Assembly (NCBI RefSeq): GCF_034676545.1
Contig: NZ_JAUCBZ010000015.1
Coordinates: 3,780,501-3,844,500, forward strand
DNA from: Pararhodobacter sp.
GTDB taxonomy: Bacteria; Pseudomonadota; Alphaproteobacteria; Rhodobacterales; Rhodobacteraceae
Reading direction: 5' to 3'
DNA: 64,000 nt
Both the position numbers and the translations under genes were made by a program. Of this stretch, positions 16,349-28,050 are shown piece after piece; within the stretch, counting starts at the first letter, position 1; each line of letters starts with the position of its first letter. The notes below the pieces were generated by a model, which was given only the letters and a program-made list of their open reading frames with translations, had not been told where the DNA came from and searched no databases.

Positions 16349-18604
16349 ATGAGCCATATGCCATCAAAATCCGAACTCTCCGCCTGGCTGTCCGAGCAGC
16401 AGGGTACACCGACGCTGCGCGAAATTGGCCGCGCCTTTGGGATCAAGGGGGGGGCGGCCAAGGTTGATCTGAAACGCCTGCTGTCCGAGATGGAGGCCGA
16501 GGGGCTGTTCACACGGCGCAAACGGCGCGCGGTGACGGGTGATCTGCCGCCGGTCACGGTGTTGCGGGTCAGCGGGCCGGACAAGGACGGCGATCTGCTG
16601 GCAGAGCCCGCGGATTGGCAGGGCAAGGGCGCGCCGCCCCGCATCCAGATCCTGCCGGGCAAGGACCAACCCGCGCTGGGTGCCGGCGACCGGGTCCTGG
16701 CCAAGCTGTTGCCGGCAGGCAGCGACGGCTATCACGCGCATCCGATCCGCAAGCTGCAATCGGGGCCAGCCACGGTTCTGGGCATTTATCGCACCGGGTC
16801 CGAGGGCGGGCGCATCATGCCAATCGACAAGGGTGTTGATCTGGAGTGGATGGTCAGCCCTGCCGATGCCAAAGGCGCCAGGGACGGCGAATTGGTCGAG
16901 GCCGAGCAGCGCGGCACGCGCCGCATGGGCTTGCCGCAAGCGCGGATCCTCGCCCGGCTGGGCGACCCCAGCGCGCCGCGCGCGGTGTCACTGATCGCGA
17001 TTCACCAGCACGGCATCCCGGATCGCTTTCCCGACGAGGTGATCGCCGAGGCCGAAGCCGCGCCGGAGGCCAGCGCCGAAGGTCGCACCGATCTGCGCGC
17101 GCTGGACCTGATCACCATCGACCCATGGGATGCGCGCGACCATGATGACGCGGTCTATGCCGAGCCGGACAGCGACACCACCAACCCCGGCGGCCATGTC
17201 GTCTGGGTGGCGATCGCCGATGTCGCCGCCTATGTGACCCCCGGCAGCGAGTTGGACCGCGAGGCCCGCAAGCGCGGCAACTCCAGCTATTTCCCCGACC
17301 GCGTGGTGCCGATGCTGCCGGACCGTCTGTCGGGCGATCTGTGCTCCCTGCACGAGGGCGTCGACCGTCCGGTTCTCAGCGTGCGCATGGTTCTGGATGC
17401 GCAGGGCAACAAACGCGCCCACCGCTTTGAGCGCGCCGTGATGCGGTCACGCGCCTCCTTGAGTTATGAGCAGGCGCAGGCGGGGTTCGACGGGCGCTTT
17501 GACGACGCAACCGAACCCTTGGCGACGATGCTGGGCCATCTTCATGCCGCCTGGAAAGCCACGCTGATCGCCCGCGAGGTGCGCCAACCGCTGAACCTTG
17601 ACCTGCCCGAACGCCAGATCATCCTGGGCGAGGACGGAAAGGTGACGTCGGTGGCCTTCAAGGAACGTCTCGATGCCCATAAGGTGATCGAGGAATTCAT
17701 GGTGATGGCCAATGTCGCCGCCGCCGAGACCCTGATCGAACGCCGCACGCCGCTGCTGTTCCGGGTCCATGAGGAACCGACGCTGGAAAAGATCAACGCG
17801 CTGCGCGAGGTGGCCCTGGCGGCCGGACTGGTGCTGGCCAAGGGGCAAGTGTTGCAGACCCGCCACCTGAACAAGCTTCTGGATCAGGCCGAGGGGGGCG
17901 AATTTGACGAACTGATCAACATGGCCACGCTCAGGTCCATGACTCAGGCCTATTACGGCGCGGAAAACTTCGGCCATTTCGGTCTGGCGCTGCGCAATTA
18001 CGCGCATTTCACCTCGCCGATCCGGCGCTATTCCGACCTGATCGTGCACCGCGCGCTGATCACCGCACACCGCTTCGGGCCGAACCCGAAACACGACGGC
18101 CTGTCAGACTGGGACATCGAAAACCTCGCCGAAACCGCGACGCAGATCTCGGAAACCGAGCGCCGCTCGATGACCGCTGAACGCGACACCACCGACCGCT
18201 ACCTCGCCGCCTTCATGGCCGACCGCATCGGCGCCACGTTCTCGGGTCGCATCGCCGGAGTCGCGCGGTTCGGGCTGTTCGTGAAACTGGACGAAACCGG
18301 CGCGGACGGCCTGATCCCGATCCGCACCCTGGGCAATGAATTCTTCCGCCACGACGTCGAGGGCCAGACCCTGACCGGCGAACGCTCGGGGCAGGTGCTG
18401 GGACTGGGGCAACGCGTGCAGGTCAAACTGGCCGAGGCCGAGGCGATGACCGGCGGCTTGCTGCTGGAACTCCTCGAGGTCGAAGGCCGGGAAATTCCCC
18501 GCCAACCGCGTGGCAAAGCCGGGCGCACTTTGGGCCGCAAAACCGCCGCGACCAAAGCCAAACGCATGAAAATCCGCAAAAAGACCGAGCGCAAACGCGG
18601 CTGA
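16349..18604 (+). CDS. rnr: Ribonuclease R
   Basis: Processive 3'-5' exoribonuclease of the RNB family that degrades structured RNA. The 751 residues are of normal length. Order of domains: N-terminal winged helix (about 8-60), cold-shock domains, the RNB catalytic domain with the Asp cluster in LITIDPWDARDHDDAVYAE, YFPDRVVPMLPDRLSGDLCSL, the FRVHEEP and AHFTSPIRRYSDLIVHR motifs, an S1 domain near 640-720, and a Lys/Arg-rich tail (from about 725). The internal Met at residue 4 is an alternative start. It is a single-gene unit flanked by two copies of the dispersed repeat. Confidence 0.96.
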   Translation: MSHMPSKSELSAWLSEQQGTPTLREIGRAFGIKGGAAKVDLKRLLSEMEAEGLFTRRKRRAVTGDLPPVTVLRVSGPDKDGDLLAEPADWQGKGAPPRIQILPGKDQPALGAGDRVLAKLLPAGSDGYHAHPIRKLQSGPATVLGIYRTGSEGGRIMPIDKGVDLEWMVSPADAKGARDGELVEAEQRGTRRMGLPQARILARLGDPSAPRAVSLIAIHQHGIPDRFPDEVIAEAEAAPEASAEGRTDLRALDLITIDPWDARDHDDAVYAEPDSDTTNPGGHVVWVAIADVAAYVTPGSELDREARKRGNSSYFPDRVVPMLPDRLSGDLCSLHEGVDRPVLSVRMVLDAQGNKRAHRFERAVMRSRASLSYEQAQAGFDGRFDDATEPLATMLGHLHAAWKATLIAREVRQPLNLDLPERQIILGEDGKVTSVAFKERLDAHKVIEEFMVMANVAAAETLIERRTPLLFRVHEEPTLEKINALREVALAAGLVLAKGQVLQTRHLNKLLDQAEGGEFDELINMATLRSMTQAYYGAENFGHFGLALRNYAHFTSPIRRYSDLIVHRALITAHRFGPNPKHDGLSDWDIENLAETATQISETERRSMTAERDTTDRYLAAFMADRIGATFSGRIAGVARFGLFVKLDETGADGLIPIRTLGNEFFRHDVEGQTLTGERSGQVLGLGQRVQVKLAEAEAMTGGLLLELLEVEGREIPRQPRGKAGRTLGRKTAATKAKRMKIRKKTERKRG

Positions 18605-18612
18605 CCACGCGC

Positions 18613-18669
18613 CTTCATCTTGCCGCAAATACTCACCGGGTTCCCCAAGGGGGCGGTGGCCCCCTTGGG
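18613..18669 (-). repeat. Dispersed hairpin-plus-tail intergenic repeat, copy 4 (inverted)
   Basis: Read on the minus strand, the hairpin CCCAAGGGGGCCACCGCC... (18644-18668) is followed by the tail GAGTATTTGCGGCAAGATGA (18614-18633). It sits directly after the rnr stop. This copy is the only one in the window on the minus strand. Confidence 0.72.
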
Positions 18670-18832
18670 CGGGGTGCTGGGGCTGGCCCCCCGGCGCGCG
18701 TGGCCCCTCGATGGGGCCCAAGCGCCGTCCCCACCGCAGAACGTGACGTTCCGCACCAAGCCCGCTCTTTGCAGAACGGCCGCGCCGTGGTTATAAAACA
18801 TCGGACCAACACAGCACACACAGGGGATGCTC

Positions 18833-20008
18833 ATGGACGAGATTGTCATACTCAGCGGCGCGCGCACCGCGATTGGGACCTTTGGCGGCAGTCTCGCCAA
18901 CAACCCGCTGTCCGACATTGCCACCCATGTCACCAAAGCCGCCCTTGAGCGCGCCAGGATTGACCCGGCGCAAATCGGCACCGTGGTCTTTGGCCATGTC
19001 ATCAACACCGAACCGCGCGACGCCTATCTGTCGCGCGTCGCCGCCATGCAGGCCGGCATCCCCGACACGACACCGGCGATGAACGTCAACCGGCTGTGCG
19101 GGTCGGGCGCGCAGGCCATCGTTTCGGCGGTGCAGGCGCTGGCGCTGGGGGATGCCGATTACGCGCTGGCCGGGGGTGCCGAATCGATGAGCCGCGCGCC
19201 CTACAGCGTGCCCGCCGCGCGGTGGGGCCAGAAGATGGGCGACGCCAAGGTGCAGGACATGATGCTGGGCGCCCTCACCTGCCCGTTCGGCACCGGTCAC
19301 ATGGGCGTCACCGCCGAAAACGTCGCCGCCGAACATGAGATCACCCGCGCGCAGCAAGACGCCTTTGCGCTGGAAAGCCAGGAACGCGCCGCCCGCGCCA
19401 TTGCCGAGGGGCGGTTCGTCGATCAGATCGCGCCTTTCATGCTGAAATCGCGCAAGGGTGATATTGCCTTCGACACCGACGAGCACCCGAAGAAAACCAC
19501 GCTCGAGGCTTTGGCCGGGCTGCGCCCCGCGTTTCAGAAAGACGGCACCGTGACGGCGGGCAATGCCAGCGGCATCAATGATGGTGCGGCGGCCGTTGTT
19601 CTGGCGCGGGGCGATGTGGCACGCGCGGCAGGTCTGGTGCCGCGCGCCCGCGTGCTGGGCTATGCCGTGGCCGGCGTGCGCCCCGAGGTGATGGGCGTCG
19701 GCCCGATCCCGGCGGTGGAAATGCTGTGCCGCCGCATCGGCATGTCACCCGCTGAGTTCGACGTGATCGAATCGAACGAGGCCTTCGCCGCGCAGGCGCT
19801 GGCGGTCAACAAGGCGCTTGGCCTCGACCCGGCCAAAGTGAACCCCAACGGCGGCGCGATTGCCCTGGGGCATCCGGTGGGCGCGACCGGCGCGATTGTC
19901 ACGATCAAGGCGCTGTATGAGCTGGAGCGCACCGGCGGTCGCTTCGGCCTGATCACCATGTGTATCGGCGGCGGTCAGGGCATCGCGCTGGCAATCGAAC
20001 GTTTGTAA
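18833..20008 (+). CDS. Acetyl-CoA acetyltransferase (thiolase)
   Basis: Thiolase of 391 residues, condensing or cleaving acyl-CoA and acetyl-CoA. The acylated Cys is in NRLCGSGAQAIV, with GGAESMSRAPY, the VTAGNASGINDGAAAVVL segment, the GGAIALGHPVGATGA His motif, and the terminal CIGGGQGIA with the second catalytic Cys. ATG at 18833 is preferred over 18827 because AGGGG sits six bases upstream and the protein begins MDEIVILSGARTAIG. It is a monocistronic unit closed by the terminator at 20064-20094. A phaA, bktB or fatty-acid degradation role cannot be distinguished. Confidence 0.92.
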   Translation: MDEIVILSGARTAIGTFGGSLANNPLSDIATHVTKAALERARIDPAQIGTVVFGHVINTEPRDAYLSRVAAMQAGIPDTTPAMNVNRLCGSGAQAIVSAVQALALGDADYALAGGAESMSRAPYSVPAARWGQKMGDAKVQDMMLGALTCPFGTGHMGVTAENVAAEHEITRAQQDAFALESQERAARAIAEGRFVDQIAPFMLKSRKGDIAFDTDEHPKKTTLEALAGLRPAFQKDGTVTAGNASGINDGAAAVVLARGDVARAAGLVPRARVLGYAVAGVRPEVMGVGPIPAVEMLCRRIGMSPAEFDVIESNEAFAAQALAVNKALGLDPAKVNPNGGAIALGHPVGATGAIVTIKALYELERTGGRFGLITMCIGGGQGIALAIERL

Positions 20009-20063
20009 GAAAAAAAATGACCTGCGGTTAAGCAGGTCTTCATGGATCACGACAATTCTGGGC

Positions 20064-20094
20064 GGACCGACCTCGGTGTCGGTCCGTATTTTTT
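20064..20094 (+). terminator. Rho-independent terminator after the thiolase gene
   Basis: A perfect 8-bp stem GGACCGAC/GTCGGTCC (20064-20071 with 20078-20085) and a 6-base loop are followed by GTATTTTTT. A smaller hairpin (GACCTG/CAGGTC, 20021-20039) precedes it. The structure ends 18 bases before the next gene's start, so the kinase has little room for an independent upstream promoter. Confidence 0.85.
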
Positions 20095-20111
20095 CAGGGA
20101 TCCATGCGTCC

Positions 20112-22346
<2,235 letters not shown>

Positions 22347-22420
22347 CGGGCCAATGGCCTTGCTCTTGGCGGCAACGCACTCTACCTGATAAGCCAAGTC
22401 TCATAACCTTCGGAGCCGCC

Positions 22421-22708
22421 ATGCTGTCTGTCATTCAGATCCTTTTCCTCATCCTCAACGTGATCTGGTGGATCGTGATCGCGCATGTTGTCATGTCATG
22501 GCTGATCAATTTTCAGGTCCTGAACCTGCGCCAGCCCCTGGTTGCGCAGATCTGGGACGGGCTGAACAAGTTGCTGGACCCGATTTACTCGCGGATTCGG
22601 ACCTTCCTGCCCAGCATGGGTGGCCTCGATCTGGCGCCGCTGATTGTTCTGCTGGCGATTTACGCGATCCGGATCGTGATCATCAACAACATGTCGGCGC
22701 TGCTTTGA
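22421..22708 (+). CDS. YggT family membrane protein
   Basis: Small integral membrane protein of 95 residues with two hydrophobic segments (about 3-28 and 68-92) separated by the family motif region DPIYSRIRTFLPSMGGLDLAPLIV, which is diagnostic of YggT. Family members have been linked to cell division and osmotic or ion balance, but function is not settled. GGAG precedes the ATG. The stop is 4 bp from the recQ start, so the two are probably co-transcribed. Confidence 0.9.
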   Translation: MLSVIQILFLILNVIWWIVIAHVVMSWLINFQVLNLRQPLVAQIWDGLNKLLDPIYSRIRTFLPSMGGLDLAPLIVLLAIYAIRIVIINNMSALL

Positions 22709-22712
22709 TCCT

Positions 22713-24785
22713 GTGACATATCTTTCCGGCGAAACGGCCGCCCCTTCGGAAACGCTCAACGCGCTGCTGGCGCGGGTCTTTGGATTCTCGCAATTCCGAC
22801 CCGGCCAGGAAGACATCGTACGCGCCGTGATCGACGGGCAGGATGTTCTGGCGATCATGCCGACCGGCGGCGGAAAATCCCTTTGTTTTCAACTGCCTGC
22901 TTTGGCGCGTGAGGGGTTGACGGTGGTAATTTCGCCGCTGATTGCCTTGATGCGCGATCAGGTTGGCGCGATGCAACTGGCCGGAGTCCCGGCGGCCTCG
23001 TTGACCTCGGGAAACTCTCCAGAGGAAAACGACGAGATTTTTGCCGCGCTCGAAGAAGGCCGTTTGAAGCTGCTCTACATCGCGCCCGAGCGCCTGGCCA
23101 CCAGCGCCACCACGTCGCTGCTGCGGCGCTCCAACTGTCGCCTGATCGCCGTGGATGAGGCGCATTGCGTCAGCCAATGGGGGCATGATTTCCGCCCCGA
23201 CTACCTGCGCATCGGCGCGCTGCGCCGCGCGCTTGGGGTGCCACTGGCCGCGTTTACCGCCACCGCCGACGCCGCGACGCGCGCGGAAATCGTCGAGCGG
23301 CTGTTCGATGGCGAGGACCCGCCAACCTTTCTGCACGGGTTCGATCGCCCGAATATCCGGATGGCCTTTGCCGTCAAGGACAGCCCGCGCAAACAGATCA
23401 TGGCCTTTGCCGCGACGCGGCGTGGGCAATCGGGCATCGTGTATTGCGCGACCCGGGCGCGCACCGAAACCCTGGCCAAGGCGCTGGTCGAGGCCGGGCA
23501 CCCGGCGCGCGCCTATCACGGCGGGTTGGAGGACTGGGAGCGGCGCAAGGTCGAAGGGCTGTTCCAGACCGAGGACGGGTTGATCGTCTGCGCCACGGTG
23601 GCGTTTGGCATGGGGGTCGACAAACCCGATGTGCGCTGGGTTGCGCACGCCGATCTGCCCAAATCCATCGAGGCCTATTATCAGGAAATTGGCCGCGCCG
23701 GGCGCGATGGCCTGCCAGCCGACACGCTGACCCTGTTTGGCCCCGATGATATCCGCCTGCGACGCGCGCAAATCGACGACTCCAATGCCCCGGCCGAACG
23801 TCGCCAGGCCGATCACGGGCGGCTGAACACGCTGCTGGGTCTGGCCGAGGCCACCTCGTGCCGCCGACGCATGCTGCTGGCCTATTTTGGCGAGATCAGC
23901 GAGCCCTGCGGCAATTGCGACCTGTGCGAAACGCCCGCCCGGTTGTTTGACGCGACGGACCCGGTGCGAAAGGCGCTGTCGGCAATGCTGCGCACCGGCG
24001 AGAGTTTTGGCACGCATCATCTGATCGACATCCTGACCGGCAACGCCACCGACAAAGTGCGCCAGCGCGGCCATGATCAACTGCCGACCTTTGCCGTGGG
24101 CAAGGATCTGAAGCGCGCCAGTTGGCAGGCGGTTTTCCGGCAGATGATGGGCCGCGATCTGGTGCGGCCCGACCCGGATCGCCATGGCGCACTGCGCATG
24201 ACCGAGAGCGCAAGGCCGATCCTGCGGGGCGAATCATCCCTTCAATTTCGGGCAGACAGCGTGGAAAAGGCGACCACGCAGCATGAACCGAAAGCGCTGG
24301 TGTCGGATGATGATGCGCCGATGCTCTCGGCGCTCAAGGCGCTGCGCCGTGAGTTGGCGCAGGCGGCCAAGGTGCCACCCTATTTCATTTTCAACGACCG
24401 AACGCTAATCGAAATGGCCGAAAAGCGCCCGGCCTCACTGGACGCGTTCGCGCGGATTTCCGGCGTCGGGGCAACCAAACTGGAGCGCTACGGGGCAAAT
24501 TTCCTGTCGGTGCTCACCGGTCACGACGATGCGCCCGAGCACCCCGCCCGTGTCAAACTGGCGGCAAAGGGCGATGGATCTTTGTTTGATCGGCTGATGG
24601 ACGCGGAGCAGAGCTTGATGCGTGGTGCTTGTGGCACGCTCAAACCGCTGTCCCTGACCACGGCGCAACGCGCGCGATTGGCCAGCCAGAAGCCCGGTGA
24701 CATCGCCGGATTGACGCGGCTGATTGGTGAGAAATCCGCCGAACGGTTCGGGCCAGCATTCCTCGATATCCTGCGCGAGGGTTAG
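22713..24785 (+). CDS. recQ: ATP-dependent DNA helicase RecQ
   Basis: 3'-5' helicase of 690 residues. Motifs in order: FSQFRPGQEDIVRAV (motif 0), MPTGGGKSLCFQLPAL (Walker A), VISPLIALMRDQ, VDEAHCVSQWGHDFRPDY (Walker B), FTATADA, YCATRARTETLAKAL, ATVAFGMGVDKPDVRWV and QEIGRAGRDG. A zinc-binding Cys cluster follows (CRRRMLLAYFGE, CGNCDLC), then winged helix and an HRDC domain near 530-610. The start is GTG at 22713; no internal Met precedes motif 0. There is a C-terminal tail after HRDC. It follows yggT by 4 bp. Confidence 0.95.
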   Translation: MTYLSGETAAPSETLNALLARVFGFSQFRPGQEDIVRAVIDGQDVLAIMPTGGGKSLCFQLPALAREGLTVVISPLIALMRDQVGAMQLAGVPAASLTSGNSPEENDEIFAALEEGRLKLLYIAPERLATSATTSLLRRSNCRLIAVDEAHCVSQWGHDFRPDYLRIGALRRALGVPLAAFTATADAATRAEIVERLFDGEDPPTFLHGFDRPNIRMAFAVKDSPRKQIMAFAATRRGQSGIVYCATRARTETLAKALVEAGHPARAYHGGLEDWERRKVEGLFQTEDGLIVCATVAFGMGVDKPDVRWVAHADLPKSIEAYYQEIGRAGRDGLPADTLTLFGPDDIRLRRAQIDDSNAPAERRQADHGRLNTLLGLAEATSCRRRMLLAYFGEISEPCGNCDLCETPARLFDATDPVRKALSAMLRTGESFGTHHLIDILTGNATDKVRQRGHDQLPTFAVGKDLKRASWQAVFRQMMGRDLVRPDPDRHGALRMTESARPILRGESSLQFRADSVEKATTQHEPKALVSDDDAPMLSALKALRRELAQAAKVPPYFIFNDRTLIEMAEKRPASLDAFARISGVGATKLERYGANFLSVLTGHDDAPEHPARVKLAAKGDGSLFDRLMDAEQSLMRGACGTLKPLSLTTAQRARLASQKPGDIAGLTRLIGEKSAERFGPAFLDILREG

Positions 24786-24792
24786 CCGGTCA

Positions 24793-25459
24793 TCAGGCCG
24801 TGGGTGCCATGAAAACAAACACCAGAACCGCCGCATAAAACACGAAACTGGCTGCCAAAACAAAGACATGCCAGATGGTGTAATGGAACGGCAGCTCGCG
24901 CCAGAGGTAGAAAACGACGCCCAGGGTATAAAGCCCGCCGCCAATGCTCATCAGCACCAGAACCGGCACCGGCAAGGATGCAAACAGCGAGCCGCCCGCC
25001 ACGACCCCCGCCCAGCCCATGCCCAGATACAGCGCCAGCGCCGCCCATTTGAACCGCTCGGGCGAGATGATTTTCAGGGTGATCCCGGCAAAAGCGGCCT
25101 GCCCAGACACCGATGGTCAAGGCCACACCATGCCCTGACAGCAGGGTAAACGGCGTGTAGGTGCCGGCAATTTTCAGGTAGATCGCCGAGTGATCCAGAC
25201 GGCGCAGCAACCATTCTCTGGCCCGGCCAAACCCCGAGGTTTCGCCGATGTTATAGAGCGCCGAGAACAAGATCATCGCGAACAGGGCCGCGCCATAGAT
25301 TGACACCCCGGTCACCGAGGCGGCGTCGCCGCGATAGAGCGCGGTCAAAACGATCAAAACCGGCACCGCCATCAAGACCAGCGACAGCCCCGCGACATGC
25401 ACGACCGCATCCGAGACCTTCTCGGCCCGCGTATAGGCCTTTTGAAACGCCTCTGTCAT
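24793..25459 (-). pseudogene. Hemolysin III / PAQR-family membrane protein, frameshifted
   Basis: The N-terminal half (from MTEAFQKAYTR, with AGLSLVLMAVPVLIVLTALY, SALYNI and RLDHSAIYLKIAGTYTPFTL) and the C-terminal half (FAGITLKIISPERFKW, LYLGMGWAG, GGGLYTLGVVFYL, HYTIWHVFVLAAS) are in different frames. They meet at a CCC on the plus strand (25102-25104). Dropping one base gives VWQAAFAGITLK, which matches family spacing, and a protein of about 221 residues with seven membrane helices. The conserved Ser/His metal-site residues are present on both sides. The family is annotated as hemolysin III or TrhA; haemolysis is not established for most members. AAGGG precedes ATG 25459. Confidence 0.85.
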
Positions 25460-25664
25460 TTGCTCTGCCCTTTGGATGATTGCCCCAAGGTTACGCGGCT
25501 TTTGCGGAACCATCAATGCCGACGCGGGGGCAAGTCTGACGGCAAAGGATCACCGTTTGGTAAACAGGCGTCCTTTTTCGTGACGCCACGCCTGACTTGA
25601 CGTGCGTGGCAAGGTGGCGGCATTGCGGGGACTGACCCCGACCGCGTGACCAGAGGCCGTGCCC

Positions 25665-26201
25665 ATGTACCCTGTTATCCGACTGATCAAAGAGCGCTAT
25701 CAACATGGCGCGCGTCCGCTTGGCCTGTTTGAACCCCATGTTTCAACGCATATTTGCTGGCCGTGGGATCTGGACCCGTGGATGGAATTGAACAATGGGC
25801 GCACCCTGACGCTGTATGATCTGGGCCGCATTCCGTTGATGATCCGCACGGGCTTTATTGCGGCGATAAGGGCGCGCGGTTGGGGGATGACGGTGGCCGG
25901 GTCGCATGTGCGGTATCGGCAGCGCATTCGGATGTTTCAACGCTTCGAGATGCACAGCCGGGTTGTGGGCTGGGACCACCGTTTCGTGTATCTCGACCAG
26001 TCCATGTGGCGCAACGGCGTGGCGCTGAACAACCTGCTGGTGCGCATCGCCGCGACGCAGCCCTCGGGCATTCTGCCACCCGCGCAGTTGATGGCCCAGA
26101 TGGGGTGCACCGATCTGGAGGGGCCTGCATTGCCGGAGTGGGTGCAGGCGTGGATCGCCGCCGATGCGCAGCGCCCCTGGCCGCCGCAGATTTCAGCCTG
26201 A
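25665..26201 (+). CDS. Acyl-CoA thioesterase-like protein (4HBT_2 / THEM6-type)
   Basis: The 178-residue protein has a hotdog-fold pattern: HICWPWDLDPWMELNNGRTLTLYDLGR is the characteristic start in which the Asp and Asn around the N-terminal strand fit the 4-hydroxybenzoyl-CoA-thioesterase family, followed by VRYRQRIRMFQRFEMHSRVVGWDHRFVYLDQ. No catalytic role is proven for this subgroup. ATG 25665 has AGAGG upstream and is preferred to a GTG six bases earlier. It is a single gene, divergent from the hemolysin III-type gene. Confidence 0.8.
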   Translation: MYPVIRLIKERYQHGARPLGLFEPHVSTHICWPWDLDPWMELNNGRTLTLYDLGRIPLMIRTGFIAAIRARGWGMTVAGSHVRYRQRIRMFQRFEMHSRVVGWDHRFVYLDQSMWRNGVALNNLLVRIAATQPSGILPPAQLMAQMGCTDLEGPALPEWVQAWIAADAQRPWPPQISA

Positions 26202-26289
26202 CGAGCGCCGCCCATCACCCCGAAGCAAAACGCGACGCCCCCGCGAATTCGGCCTTTTCTTTTCGGTTTCGCGGATTATAGTCGCCCGC

Positions 26290-26388
26290 ATGGAATGCAC
26301 GCGCCCCCCTTTTGCGTCTGAATCGCAACCGGCCTTTGCCGGTCACGGGATTGGTCTGCGCGGCCTGCTGCTGCTTGGCAGCCTCTGA
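26290..26388 (+). CDS. leuL: Leucine-rich leader peptide of leuA
   Basis: A 32-codon frame whose end reads RGLLLLGSL-stop: four consecutive Leu codons (CTG CTG CTG CTT, 26365-26376) and a further CTC just before TGA at 26386-26388. It lies 94 bp upstream of leuA. This is the classical design of a leucine attenuator, in which ribosome stalling at scarce Leu-tRNA sets downstream RNA folding. A TATAGT at 26277-26282 lies only 8 bases before the ATG, so the transcript may begin at or near the start codon and be leaderless. No ribosome-binding site is visible, which fits that idea. Translation is inferred. Confidence 0.75.
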   Translation: MECTRPPFASESQPAFAGHGIGLRGLLLLGSL

Positions 26389-26430
26389 GCGTGCCCTTGG
26401 GCGCGACCGCTCAGAGGTAGCCAGCGCCCA
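26382..26430 (+). promoter_or_regulatory. leuA leader: mutually exclusive hairpins
   Basis: Stem A pairs CCTCTGAGCG (26382-26391) with CGCTCAGAGG (26408-26417), a perfect 10-bp stem whose left arm covers the leader peptide's last codons. Stem B pairs TGGGCGC (26398-26404) with GCGCCCA (26424-26430). B's left arm is inside A's loop and its right arm outside, so the two cannot easily coexist. A ribosome paused on the Leu codons would cover A's left arm and free B. No U-run follows, so the effect may be on translation or Rho rather than intrinsic termination. Confidence 0.7.
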
Positions 26431-26481
26431 TGTCACACCACAGGCACATTGCTAAGACACTCCGGAAGCACGAGAAATCCC

Positions 26482-28044
26482 ATGACTGACAAGACACAAC
26501 AAGACCGCGTATTGATCTTTGACACGACCTTGCGCGACGGCGAGCAATCGCCCGGCGCCACCATGAGCCACGAAGAAAAGCTGGAAATCGCGCAGTTGCT
26601 GGACGATATGGGCGTCGATATCATCGAGGCCGGGTTCCCGATTGCCTCGGATGGCGATTTCGAGGCGGTTTCGGCGATAGCCGCGCAATCGAAAAACGCG
26701 GTGATCTGCGGTCTGGCGCGCGCCAGCACCAACGACATCGACCGCTGCTGGGAGGCGGTGAAACACGCCGCCCGCCCGCGCATTCACACGTTTATCGGCA
26801 CCTCGCCGCTGCACCGCGACATCACCGCGCTGGACCAGGAGCAGATGGTCGAAAAGATCCAGGCGACCGTCGCCCATGCGCGCAATCTGTGCGGCGATGT
26901 GCAATGGTCGCCGATGGATGCCACGCGCACCGAGCATGACTATCTGTGCCGCGTGGTCGAAGCGGCGATCAAATCAGGCGCCACGACGATCAACATCCCC
27001 GACACGGTGGGCTACACCGCGCCGCGCGAATCCGCCGACCTGATCCGCATGTTGCTGGAGCGGGTGCCGGGCGCCGACGAGATCATCTTTGCCACGCATT
27101 GCCACAACGATCTGGGCATGGCGACGGCGAATGCCTTGGCGGCGGTCGAGGCCGGCGCGCGGCAAATCGAGTGCACGATCAACGGCTTGGGCGAGCGTGC
27201 CGGCAACACCGCGCTGGAGGAGGTGGTGATGGCGATGCGGGTGCGCAACGATATCATGCCGTACCGGACCGGCATCGACACCACCAAGATCATGCATCTG
27301 AGCCGCCGGGTCAGTCAGGTTTCCGGCTTTGCGGTGCAGTTCAACAAGGCGGTGGTCGGCAAGAACGCGTTTCTGCACGAAAGCGGCATCCATCAGGATG
27401 GCGTGCTGAAAAACGTGCAGACCTTCGAGATCATGCGCCCGGAAGATATCGGGCTGAATGCCAAGAATATCGCCTTGGGCAAACATTCGGGCCGCGCGGC
27501 GCTGCGCGCGAAACTGGGGGAATTGGGCTATGAGTTGGGTGACAACCAGCTCAAGGACGTGTTCGTGCGCTTCAAGGCGTTGGCCGACCGCAAGAAGGAA
27601 GTCTATGACGACGACCTGATCGCGCTGCTGGCCGATGCCTCGGCGTCGGCGGCGGATGATCACCTGCAGGTGCGCAAGCTGCGCGTGGTCTGCGGCACCG
27701 AAGGCCCGCAAGAGGCCGAATTGACGCTGGCGGTGGCAGGTGTCGAGCAGTTTGTCGATGCCACCGGCGACGGGCCTGTCGATGCGGTGTTCAACGCCGT
27801 CAAGATGATCTACCCGCATGGCGCGAAACTGGACCTTTATCAGGTGCAAGCCGTGACCGAGGGGACCGATGCGCAGGCGACGGTCTCGGTACGGCTGAGC
27901 CTGGATGGACGGGTGTTCACCGGGCAATCGGCGGATACGGACACGGTGGTGGCCTCGGCCAAGGCCTATGTGAACGCGCTGAACCGACTGCACGCGGGTC
28001 AGGGGCGGCCCAGCAACTCGGCGCTGATGCAATCGGCGAGTTGA
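26482..28044 (+). CDS. leuA: 2-isopropylmalate synthase
   Basis: First committed step of leucine synthesis, condensing acetyl-CoA and 2-oxoisovalerate. The 520 residues include an N-terminal TIM barrel with LIFDTTLRDGEQSPGA, EAGFPIASDGDF, IATHCHNDLGMATANALAAVEAGA and INGLGERAGNTALEEVV, then the HESGIHQDG linker signature and a C-terminal LeuA regulatory domain (about 390-505) for leucine feedback. ATG 26482 matches the family start (MTDKTQQDRVLIFDTTLRDG). Regulation by the leucine leader upstream is likely. It is monocistronic here, followed by a repeat. Confidence 0.96.
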   Translation: MTDKTQQDRVLIFDTTLRDGEQSPGATMSHEEKLEIAQLLDDMGVDIIEAGFPIASDGDFEAVSAIAAQSKNAVICGLARASTNDIDRCWEAVKHAARPRIHTFIGTSPLHRDITALDQEQMVEKIQATVAHARNLCGDVQWSPMDATRTEHDYLCRVVEAAIKSGATTINIPDTVGYTAPRESADLIRMLLERVPGADEIIFATHCHNDLGMATANALAAVEAGARQIECTINGLGERAGNTALEEVVMAMRVRNDIMPYRTGIDTTKIMHLSRRVSQVSGFAVQFNKAVVGKNAFLHESGIHQDGVLKNVQTFEIMRPEDIGLNAKNIALGKHSGRAALRAKLGELGYELGDNQLKDVFVRFKALADRKKEVYDDDLIALLADASASAADDHLQVRKLRVVCGTEGPQEAELTLAVAGVEQFVDATGDGPVDAVFNAVKMIYPHGAKLDLYQVQAVTEGTDAQATVSVRLSLDGRVFTGQSADTDTVVASAKAYVNALNRLHAGQGRPSNSALMQSAS

Positions 28045-28050
28045 GCGGAA

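Noticed and set aside
24793..25459. True haemolysin
   Set aside because: The family name is historical; the sequence shows a seven-helix PAQR-type membrane protein with no evidence of haemolysis.
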